A stretch of 54,204 nt of DNA from Campylobacterota bacterium (GTDB lineage Bacteria; Babelota; Babeliae; Babelales; Chromulinivoraceae), in assembly GCA_002721975.1 (NCBI GenBank), contig PBME01000004.1, positions 1 through 54,204 of the forward strand, read 5' to 3'. The translations under genes and the position numbers were made by a program. Below the pieces are notes generated by a model. The model saw only the letters and a program-made list of their open reading frames with translations, had not been told where the DNA came from and did not search any database. Positions 1-7,434 of the stretch are shown in pieces (within the stretch, counting starts at the first letter, position 1; each line of letters starts with the position of its first letter).

Positions 1-384
1 TCCGCCTTTTTCTTTTTCAGCAACTTTTGTTTTTCTTAAGTAATCAAGCAAAGACGTTTTACCATGGTCTACATGTCCAACAACTGCTATAACAGGCAAT
101 CTTTGCTCTGTACCAGAAGAAGATTTTGCAACCATTAGTTTTTCTAAAGCTTCTTCAGAATTATTTTCTGGCTCAACAAAAGGAACTTCTATATCTGTTA
201 ACAACTCTGCAATTTGTTCTTTTTTTACAAGTTGATTTTTATTAGCAACAATTCCACGAGAAAGCAACAATACAATTAACGAGTTTGCAGAACTTTTTAA
301 ACGTTCAGCTAATTCTCCAACAGTCATATCTTCTATTACGACTGCTTCACCCTCAGATAATCCATGTTTAAAAGATTTAATCAA
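1..384 (-). CDS. infB: translation initiation factor IF-2, N-terminal part (runs off the window)
   Basis: IF-2 is the GTPase that brings initiator fMet-tRNA to the 30S subunit. Only the first 128 codons are visible. They hold an IF2 N-terminal helical domain (the TVGELAERL-type segment near residue 20) and the start of the G domain with the P-loop motif GHVDHGKTS. The start is taken as TTG at 384 because a strong GGGGAGG Shine-Dalgarno sequence lies just upstream; an in-frame ATG at 327 would remove part of the N-terminal domain. It lies 51 bp downstream of nusA on the same strand, the common nusA-infB order. The protein seems unusually short before the G domain, so the long linker seen in many IF-2 proteins is missing. 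Identification is secure. Confidence 0.96.
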   Translation of the reverse strand, partial: MIKSFKHGLSEGEAVVIEDMTVGELAERLKSSANSLIVLLLSRGIVANKNQLVKKEQIAELLTDIEVPFVEPENNSEEALEKLMVAKSSSGTEQRLPVIAVVGHVDHGKTSLLDYLRKTKVAEKEKGG

Positions 385-435
385 ATTAAATCCTCCCCTA
401 TAATGACTTTAATAATCAACTTGCAACCTCAAATT

Positions 436-1485
436 CTATGAACTTTGCGAGTCATCTATTTCTAAATTAACACCTTCACCAGATGATACTAGCTCTATCT
501 CTGTATCTAGTAACTCTGATGCTAAACCAATATTTTGCCCCATTTTACCAATAGCTAAAGCACGCTGGTCTTCACTAACCCATGCACGAGCTTTTTTTTC
601 ATCAACTATCTCAACCTTATTTACCTCTGCAGGTCTTAGCGCTAAAGCAACTAATTCATCTCGAGAATTACTCCAAGAGAAAACATCTATTTTTTCTCCA
701 CCAAGCTCTTTCAATATAGGTTTGATTCTGCTACCACCTACTCCAATACAAGTCCCTACAGGATCAATGTTTGGATCATTTTGAGCAACTATTACCTTGC
801 TTTTGTATCCAGCTCTACGCGCAACAGCTTTAATTTCGATTAAATTGTCATACACTTCTGGTATTTCTAACTCCAACAAACTCTTTAGGAAAGCTCCTGA
901 TGATCTGTCTAAAATTAATTGACCATTACTTCTATGTTCTTGGTGAACTTCTTTTAATAATGCTCTAACAGGTCTTCCAGCTATGTATTTTTCTCCAGGA
1001 ATAGATAAAGACCTAGGTAAAAAAGCAAGAGTGTCTTGTAACATTACAAGCGTACCTGACTGTTCATGCTTGTGAACAACACCTTGAACAATTGATCCTT
1101 GTTTGTCTTTAAACGCTTCGTAAATACCTCGAGCTTCTATATCTTTGAGCATAGTTGCAATAATTTGACGTGCTTTTAATATCTCAACACGGCCTATTGG
1201 CTCTTCAAACGGCAACCAGAGCTTATCGCCTATTTTAATATTTTTTTTAATGTATTGAGCTTTTTTTAAAGAAATTTGCTGATAAGGGTCTTCTATCTTC
1301 GAAACGACTTCTTTTTGAGATTCTATAAGTAAGGTTTCATCTTTATCATTAACAGTAACACGCAAGGTTACATCAGGATACTTTTTCGTATAAGCAGCTA
1401 ATAACCCTTCTTGGATAACGTTGTGCAATTCTGATTGATTTAGCCCTTTTTCATCAACAAGTTCTGCTATGATTTTATTTAACAT
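436..1485 (-). CDS. nusA: transcription termination/antitermination factor NusA
   Basis: NusA binds RNA polymerase and nascent RNA and modulates pausing, termination and antitermination. The 349-residue protein has the N-terminal polymerase-binding domain (about 1-120), an S1 domain (about 128-195) and two KH domains. The first KH has a GVGGSR loop near 248-253 and the second has AIGKMGQNIG near 311-320. It ends soon after KH2, so it lacks the C-terminal acidic repeats of the enterobacterial protein (about 495 residues), as in many other bacteria. It is followed by infB, consistent with a nusA-infB operon transcribed leftward, away from the probable origin at 1486-1970. No rimP homologue lies upstream; the origin region takes that place. 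The ATG at 1485 has only a weak purine-rich ribosome binding site. Confidence 0.96.
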   Translation of the reverse strand: MLNKIIAELVDEKGLNQSELHNVIQEGLLAAYTKKYPDVTLRVTVNDKDETLLIESQKEVVSKIEDPYQQISLKKAQYIKKNIKIGDKLWLPFEEPIGRVEILKARQIIATMLKDIEARGIYEAFKDKQGSIVQGVVHKHEQSGTLVMLQDTLAFLPRSLSIPGEKYIAGRPVRALLKEVHQEHRSNGQLILDRSSGAFLKSLLELEIPEVYDNLIEIKAVARRAGYKSKVIVAQNDPNIDPVGTCIGVGGSRIKPILKELGGEKIDVFSWSNSRDELVALALRPAEVNKVEIVDEKKARAWVSEDQRALAIGKMGQNIGLASELLDTEIELVSSGEGVNLEIDDSQSS

Positions 1486-1777
1486 ATTAAGAAGAATTCC
1501 GATTATTTATAGGTTTAAATGTACGCTTTAAAAAACAATTAAGTCGTTTTTGACCGATATTATTTATAATAACAAAAAAAAAGAGATTGCAAAATAAAAC
1601 TTTTTTTAGCAATCCTCAAAAACATGTAACTTAAAAGATATCTTTAGTATACCATTATTCTCTTCTTATTTATATATATATATTATTTATAATAATAGAG
1701 ATTGCCTTTTATGTGGATAACTCTAGAAAGAACAAGCAAAAACATGCTTTACAAGCCACTTTTGCATCACTGAATTA

Positions 1778-1808
1778 TGTGGATAACTTGTGGATAACTT
1801 GTGGATAA
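1778..1808 (-). repeat. left DnaA-box array (three boxes, 11-bp period)
   Basis: Three perfect copies of TGTGGATAA, the reverse complement of the consensus DnaA box TTATCCACA, start at 1778, 1789 and 1800. The 11-bp centre-to-centre spacing puts each box on nearly the same helix face, as expected for cooperative DnaA filament formation. A fourth copy lies apart at 1712-1720. Confidence 0.85.
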
Positions 1809-1920
1809 CTTTGCAGAGGGTGTTGAAAAATGCTTTTAAATAGAGGTTTTTTCTAAAGGTTAGCAGCTTTTTCCTTTTCTTAAAGTATTTTTTCGGTTTT
1901 AAATTATACGAAAGTTAAAT

Positions 1921-1962
1921 TTATCCACCACTTATCCACCACTTATCCACCACTTATCCACA
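1921..1962 (+). repeat. right DnaA-box array (four boxes, 11-bp period)
   Basis: Three copies of TTATCCACC (starting at 1921, 1932 and 1943) and one consensus TTATCCACA (1954-1962) follow each other at exactly 11 bp. The orientation is opposite to the left array. A partial copy, TTATCCGAG, overlaps the stop codon of the next gene at 1971. The short unit with no variable spacers rules out a CRISPR array. Confidence 0.85.
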
Positions 1963-1970
1963 TACACATA

Positions 1971-3443
1971 TTATCCGAGAATATATTTTGCTAAAAGAGT
2001 GCTCCAGTTGTTAGCAATTGCAAAAGATGATCTTAAATAAGAGTGAGATACAGAATGTTCTGGGAAGTAAATAGAGACACCTTGTGCGTTTTTTAGTCTT
2101 TGACCAACTTTATTAGCAATTACAAATTTATTGATAATATTGAGTCCTTGTTGCAGGTGGTATTGTAAATTAGCTTGTAGTTGTTTTTCTTTTGTTTTGT
2201 CGCTGAGGTTCAAATACTGTTGATGTTGCAATAGGTTGCGGTAGAAATGCCCTAAGTCTATATAACTTGGCTCATCAAAGCATGTACAGTACTGAGTTGA
2301 TTTGCATTTTCTTAAAATGTTAATTGTTTGTTTGTGGTGAGCTCCTGCAAGCGTTTCTACTAATAAGTTAGAAACAGAATTAATATTATCTTCTAGTTCT
2401 TGGCAAACTGACAGATCAAAAGCTGATTGCGTGTATTCATTGGTAATCTTTTTATATGCTAGTTCATAGGAAGAAACAATATGGCGAGCTAACTCATAAG
2501 GAGAAAGAGGTCGTTGCAAAAAAGGTCTAAGAACATATTCATAGTTCCAACCTGTGCCATATTCTACTTCTTGCGACCCTACCATGTAATGAGCATATTT
2601 TTTAGCAATGCTAGCAATTTCTATCATGGACATTAAGCAAGCATCAAATGCTAATAAGCTTAATTTTTTCCCTCTAAGTACTTTTGTACAAATTTCATGA
2701 AGAGCAAATTCAAAATCTTGGTTGTTTAAGTAACTTTTAAATGTTTCATCAAAACATATCCCACGTTTTTGCTTATTAGCTTCTTTTTGTGCATATTGCA
2801 AAATTAAGCTGATATAGCTGATACCTCTATCTATTTCTAACATGCCGTCAGATGGATTGCAGTAAAACAATTCACATGGATTAATAGTTCTATTGTAAAT
2901 AGGATCAAGCATCCCGGTGCCATGATTCCATAAAACAAGTGCATAGTCGTCTGCTGGATAATGGGATGTAGCCCAATCTACAAAATCTATAAGTGTATAA
3001 GGGCTACCGCTGTTAAGTTTTTTATTTGGTCCGTCGGGATCTTGTATCAAAAAGCGCTTTCCTTTTTTTACAAGAAAGCGTTTTGTTGGTTTTTGTAGAC
3101 CTGGAGCACTAATTTGAATTACAATATTAATGTTGTGATTTGATCCAACAAGTTCCATTTGTTGAATATTTTTCCATGCAAAATAATGTAAATCATTATC
3201 AGCTGCAATGAAGACCATAAACGTCATTGGTTTTTTAGGATTAACGCTTCTCATTTCAGCAAGATCAGCGTCACAGGTATCACTTATACATTCATCTTCT
3301 TTTTTAGATTCTGCAATAAGGTCAAATAATTCTTCTTCGGTTATTAGTCGTTCATCATATTTAAAAACAGGTGCTATTGTTGTCGTGTAAGTAATTATCC
3401 ATAAACATAAAAAAAATGTTTTAGCTATTTCGTATAGTTTCAT
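1971..3443 (-). CDS. secreted clostripain-family (C11) cysteine peptidase
   Basis: Clostripain-family enzymes are caspase-fold cysteine peptidases that usually cleave after Arg or Lys. With the start at 3443 the protein has 490 residues and a hydrophobic N-terminal signal segment (about 5-25). The family landmarks are a FIAADNDL strand near 78-85, LWNHGTG with the catalytic His at about 174, and LLAFDACLMSM with the catalytic Cys at about 269, followed by a GSQE-type strand. An upstream in-frame ATG at 3545 would overlap the neighbouring ComEC-like gene. The internal ATG is preceded by AAGGGA and starts a proper signal peptide, so it is preferred. Its stop codon abuts the right DnaA-box array. 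Export suggests action on envelope or host proteins; substrates cannot be inferred. Confidence 0.88.
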   Translation of the reverse strand: MKLYEIAKTFFLCLWIITYTTTIAPVFKYDERLITEEELFDLIAESKKEDECISDTCDADLAEMRSVNPKKPMTFMVFIAADNDLHYFAWKNIQQMELVGSNHNINIVIQISAPGLQKPTKRFLVKKGKRFLIQDPDGPNKKLNSGSPYTLIDFVDWATSHYPADDYALVLWNHGTGMLDPIYNRTINPCELFYCNPSDGMLEIDRGISYISLILQYAQKEANKQKRGICFDETFKSYLNNQDFEFALHEICTKVLRGKKLSLLAFDACLMSMIEIASIAKKYAHYMVGSQEVEYGTGWNYEYVLRPFLQRPLSPYELARHIVSSYELAYKKITNEYTQSAFDLSVCQELEDNINSVSNLLVETLAGAHHKQTINILRKCKSTQYCTCFDEPSYIDLGHFYRNLLQHQQYLNLSDKTKEKQLQANLQYHLQQGLNIINKFVIANKVGQRLKNAQGVSIYFPEHSVSHSYLRSSFAIANNWSTLLAKYILG

Positions 3444-3478
3444 TACTGTCCCTTGATTGATTAACAAGAAAAATCTTT

Positions 3479-4609
3479 TTAGGAACGTGCCAAATAACCC
3501 TTTTGAAATGCAATAGTTTGTGATTGTTTTAGAGTAAAAAGCCATATAATAATATAGGTGATACCAAAACTTAATTGAAAATCTAAAAAGAAAATTTGCA
3601 TAGGGTTATATATAATTGTAACAAGTGTTGTCAGTGTTAAAATATGTAAGCTAGAAGGCATTTGTAAAGATACTTTACAGATGATGTGTAAAAGTATCAT
3701 AATAAGAGCACGAATAAAAGATATGCTTGATTGACTGATTGATGCATAGCCTAATAAAAGTAACATACAGATAACATATCTTGTTACATACCACATTTGC
3801 GTATAGTGCAGCAGTAACATGACAAGACTGAACAATATTGCTAAGTGAGCTCCTGATCGTGCCATATGATGAGCGATTCCCCAATAAACAGATTGATGCT
3901 GTATTGTTATTCCTTCTATAGATTTTTCTTTTTTTCCGAAAAAAAGCGGTGCAAAAAGATTGCTAGACAGAGTTTCAAGAGAAGAAGAAATTATATTTTT
4001 TATCGACTGTTTAAAAGAGACAGTATTAGATGTTTCAATGTATATTGCATTTTGTTTACAATGAGTTGTCGCCCAAACATTTTCTTTGAGAAGATACAGC
4101 TGATAATTGCTGTAGGCAGGAGGTTGTCTTAAGGTAATATTGTAAAGAGTTATTTTTTGATCTTCTTGTATTTCTTGGGTGTTAGATGTTGGGCAAAAAA
4201 CATAAATGTATTTGTTGGATAAAATGTTTTGTTTATGATTCTTTATATTGTTTAGCTGAACCAACAAAGTTGTTTGTTTTTTGGTTAGCGTATTATGAGA
4301 TATTTCTTTAATTATGCCAGAAATAGTTGTTGTTTTGTTAAGTAATTCTTGATGAGTGTTATAATCAAAAAATTTTTGATTAATTCTTATTGTTACGATG
4401 AAAGAAAATAACATGCAATATGCAATAATAAATAACAACTGTATGTGGTTTTTGTAAAAGGCATACATTAAAGTACACACGTAACATAGTAGTAACATAT
4501 GCAAGTAATTATTGTATGTAGTAAAAATAGTAAGTATTGAAGTAGCTGTGGCAAAAATAAGTGTGTATGTTATAGGGATAATGTGAAAAATTTTATATAG
4601 AACATTCAT
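3479..4609 (-). CDS. ComEC/Rec2-like membrane protein, truncated
   Basis: ComEC forms the inner-membrane channel for DNA uptake. This 376-residue protein has several membrane spans, a soluble OB-like segment after the first spans (about 85-190), and the start of the competence domain. The motif HHMARSGAHLAILFSL corresponds to the family's HLLAISGLH-type motif, and DFQLSFGITYIIIW corresponds to its conserved FQLSF helix. It stops soon after, so the rest of the channel domain and the C-terminal metallo-beta-lactamase-like domain of full-length ComEC (about 700-800 residues) are absent. The remainder is not found in another frame downstream, where the clostripain gene begins 35 bp later. It may be a relic or a minimal form. 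No clear ribosome binding site precedes the ATG. Confidence 0.7.
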   Translation of the reverse strand: MNVLYKIFHIIPITYTLIFATATSILTIFTTYNNYLHMLLLCYVCTLMYAFYKNHIQLLFIIAYCMLFSFIVTIRINQKFFDYNTHQELLNKTTTISGIIKEISHNTLTKKQTTLLVQLNNIKNHKQNILSNKYIYVFCPTSNTQEIQEDQKITLYNITLRQPPAYSNYQLYLLKENVWATTHCKQNAIYIETSNTVSFKQSIKNIISSSLETLSSNLFAPLFFGKKEKSIEGITIQHQSVYWGIAHHMARSGAHLAILFSLVMLLLHYTQMWYVTRYVICMLLLLGYASISQSSISFIRALIMILLHIICKVSLQMPSSLHILTLTTLVTIIYNPMQIFFLDFQLSFGITYIIIWLFTLKQSQTIAFQKGYLARS

Positions 4610-4695
4610 GATAATTTAATCATAGCAAAAAATATATTTTTCTCTATCTTGAAAGAAAGGTTTTTCACAAATTTATCTAGTGCAAGGGAGAAGTT

Positions 4696-7425
4696 ATGTT
4701 TCTTTTAAAAATATTGTTACGATGCATAATGTTTAGTGGTCTATTAATTAACTTTTCTACACATGCTGAGAGTAAAGCTATGCAAAATGAAAATAAAAAA
4801 GTTCATAAATTTGTTTTAGATAATGGCATGACAGTTCTGATTGTTCCTGTAAAACATGCAGCACAAGTTGCAACTCAAATTTGGTATAAAGTTGGTTCAA
4901 AGCATGAAGTAATTGGTGAGCGTGGCATGGCTCATTTTATAGAACATATGATTTTTAAAGGCACAGAGGAAATGCTTTCTGAGTCAGACATTAATATGCT
5001 TGGTGATAAATTGTCAGCATATGTTAATGCTGGTACTTGGTATGACTTTACGTTTTATTATTTTACTTTGCCTTTAGCAAATTGGGATCAAGTATTACCT
5101 GTATTTGCAGATTGTATGCAAAATTGTCGATTTAGACAAGATCATATGGATTCAGAAGTTAAGGCTGTTATTCAAGAGCTTAAAATGGGACGAGATAATT
5201 ACGATAGATTTTTAATGTTAAATATGATTTCTACAATTTTTGATTCACATCCGTATCATTATACCACAATTGGATTTAAGCAAGATCTATGGAACTTAAA
5301 GCGAGAGACGTTGGTAAATTTTTATAAAAAGCATTATGTTCCTCAAAATGCAACACTTGTGCTTGCGGGTGATCTTAATCCAGAGAGTGCTCTAGAAAAA
5401 GTGAAAAATTATTTTGCAGAAATTCCACGCGGTAAAGCAATACCTCAAAATAACTTTTTTATTAATGAAGATATTCAATCCAAAACTGTAACCTTATATC
5501 GTGATGTTGAGCAATCAATAGGAAAACTTGCGTTTGTTGTTCCTGGTCAAAGTGAAAAAGTATTATTACTGTATGAAGTGTTAGGTAATATTTTAGCAAA
5601 TAGTAAAAGTTCTCGTTTGTATAAAAAACTTGTCGACGAATTAAGCTTAGTTTCTAATATTTCTGTAGGAGAATTAGGCACTTATGATAAAGATGTTATT
5701 CAGATAACATTTACACCTAAAAATGAGCAAGATTTTGAAAAAATTAAAGAAATTATTTTAAAAGAAATTGACAACATTATCAACGAAGGTTTAACAGAAG
5801 AAGAACTACATCGAGCATTAAAACTAACAGAAGTTGAAAAGCAGCATGAACAAGAAAGCGTTCAACAATTAGCTCAAAATTTAGGTTGGAGTTATTTAGC
5901 AACAGGCGATGAAGAATTTATATTTGAATCATTAGAAGGTAAGCAAAAAACAATACAAAAAGATTTAGAAAATTTATTAAAACAATATTTTAAAGCAAGC
6001 TTATGCCATGAAGGGCGTGTTTGTAAAGTTGCTGACAAAGATAAAGATTATTTAGAATCTTTACAGCAACAAGAAGCTGAATCTGATGCAGCAGCACTTG
6101 CTCAATTAGAAAGAGATTCTACTATTGAACCAGGTAAGTATGTAGAAACTATAACGCCTGAAAAATATCAAAAAAAATCTTTCCCTAAGCCTGAAATTAT
6201 TACGTTAGAAAATGGCTTAGAGGTCTTATTGTGTCCAAATGATAGTGTTAAAACTGTTGAGTGTGTTTTAAAGTTTCAAGCTGATCATCGTTATGATCCA
6301 GACGGTTATGAAGGTTTGAGCGAGTTGGTAGCTTTAATGATGCTTGAAGGAACTAAAAAATATCCAGGTTTAACCTTTGGACAACAAGCTGAGCTTCATG
6401 GAATCTCTATTGATTCATCGCCAGGAGAAATATCTTGTAGCATGTTAGGTGTTGATATACAAAAAGGACTTGATTTTATACAGTCTATGGTTAAAGAAGC
6501 TTGTTTTGACATAGCAGACTTTGAGCGTGTTAAAGATAGACAAAAAACTTTGGTTAAAGCATTTTGGGATGATCCAAAGAAATTTATGTTTCAAGAATCA
6601 AAAGCTTTAATTTATGGAAATCATCCATACAGCAAATGTGCAGTAGGTACTCATAAATCTGTAGAAAAAATAGATTGTACTACTTGTTATGATTTTTATA
6701 AAAAAACAATTTCTCCAAAGGGAGCTCGTTTAGTTGTTTCAGGCAATTTTGATCAAGTAAACATTGTACCAATGCTGCAGAAAGCGTTTGCGTCATGGAG
6801 TGGACCAGTTGTTAAAACTATAGAGTATCCAGCATTAAAAGATGTTACATCAGTAACAAAATTAATAGAAAAAAATCGTGATCAAGTGTTTATGACGTTT
6901 ATAGGATTGTCTGTTGATCGCCTACATCCTTCTTACGATGCGCTGCTAATTTTTGATCAGATACTTGCTGGTAGTTCTTTGTCAAGTATGGATACGTTAT
7001 TGTTTAGACTACGTGAGCAAACAGGTTTGTTTTATGGTGTTACCGGATCAATATTGTTTGGAGCAGATAAGCAACCTGGAATGATTTGCATTGCTACCAT
7101 GGTTGCAAAAGATCGAGTTCAAGAAGCGCATGATGCTTTTGTAAAAGTTCTTACTACTTCAATAGATACTGTGACTGATGCTGAATTTGAACAAGCAAAA
7201 GAATCAATTGTTAATAGTTATGCAAAACGTTATGAAACAAATGAAAGTAGAGCAAGAACTATGCACTTGCTAAGAAAGTTTGATTTACCATTTGATTATT
7301 TTGAGAATCAAGTAGATCGTATTCGCAATATTACAAAAAGTGATATGGCACAAGAAGTTAAAAAAATATTACAGAAAGATAAGTTATCATTTGTACAAAT
7401 TGGCAAGTCGTTAGCTAAAAATTAA
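4696..7425 (+). CDS. M16 family zinc metallopeptidase (first of a tandem pair), secreted
   Basis: M16 enzymes (pitrilysin, mitochondrial processing peptidase, PqqL-like) are clamshell zinc peptidases that degrade peptides or unfolded segments. The 909-residue protein has a signal peptide (about 1-24) and then two M16 halves. The zinc motif HFIEH is at residues 80-84, and the third ligand Glu is probably E161 within VIQELKM. The second half begins near 495 (LENGLEVLLCPN) and lacks an HxxEH motif, as expected for the inactive half. A good Shine-Dalgarno (AAGGGAG) precedes the ATG. The stop is 9 bp before the next M16 gene, so the two are co-transcribed. Export suggests periplasmic peptide degradation or nutrient acquisition. 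Confidence 0.92.
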   Translation: MFLLKILLRCIMFSGLLINFSTHAESKAMQNENKKVHKFVLDNGMTVLIVPVKHAAQVATQIWYKVGSKHEVIGERGMAHFIEHMIFKGTEEMLSESDINMLGDKLSAYVNAGTWYDFTFYYFTLPLANWDQVLPVFADCMQNCRFRQDHMDSEVKAVIQELKMGRDNYDRFLMLNMISTIFDSHPYHYTTIGFKQDLWNLKRETLVNFYKKHYVPQNATLVLAGDLNPESALEKVKNYFAEIPRGKAIPQNNFFINEDIQSKTVTLYRDVEQSIGKLAFVVPGQSEKVLLLYEVLGNILANSKSSRLYKKLVDELSLVSNISVGELGTYDKDVIQITFTPKNEQDFEKIKEIILKEIDNIINEGLTEEELHRALKLTEVEKQHEQESVQQLAQNLGWSYLATGDEEFIFESLEGKQKTIQKDLENLLKQYFKASLCHEGRVCKVADKDKDYLESLQQQEAESDAAALAQLERDSTIEPGKYVETITPEKYQKKSFPKPEIITLENGLEVLLCPNDSVKTVECVLKFQADHRYDPDGYEGLSELVALMMLEGTKKYPGLTFGQQAELHGISIDSSPGEISCSMLGVDIQKGLDFIQSMVKEACFDIADFERVKDRQKTLVKAFWDDPKKFMFQESKALIYGNHPYSKCAVGTHKSVEKIDCTTCYDFYKKTISPKGARLVVSGNFDQVNIVPMLQKAFASWSGPVVKTIEYPALKDVTSVTKLIEKNRDQVFMTFIGLSVDRLHPSYDALLIFDQILAGSSLSSMDTLLFRLREQTGLFYGVTGSILFGADKQPGMICIATMVAKDRVQEAHDAFVKVLTTSIDTVTDAEFEQAKESIVNSYAKRYETNESRARTMHLLRKFDLPFDYFENQVDRIRNITKSDMAQEVKKILQKDKLSFVQIGKSLAKN

Positions 7426-7434
7426 AGATAAAGA

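Larger units (their letters stand above)
1486..1970. other. probable chromosomal replication origin (oriC)
   Basis: This 485-bp gene-free stretch holds eight DnaA-box-like 9-mers. One TGTGGATAA is isolated at 1712-1720. Three form an array at 1778-1808 on one strand, and four form an array at 1921-1962 on the other. Between the arrays is a 112-bp AT-rich segment (1809-1920), and a TA-rich tract lies at about 1660-1700; either could be the unwinding element. Hand counts of sampled 60-base lines show C over G on the left (541-600: C17/G8; 601-660: C17/G6). On the right, inside a gene also on the minus strand, they show G over C (2041-2100: G16/C7; 2161-2220: G12/C6). The skew therefore changes sign here independently of gene direction. 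No dnaA gene is visible in the window. Confidence 0.8.

Noticed and set aside
1921-1962. Short direct repeats that could look like a CRISPR array
   Set aside because: The unit is 11 bp with no variable spacers and matches the DnaA-box consensus.
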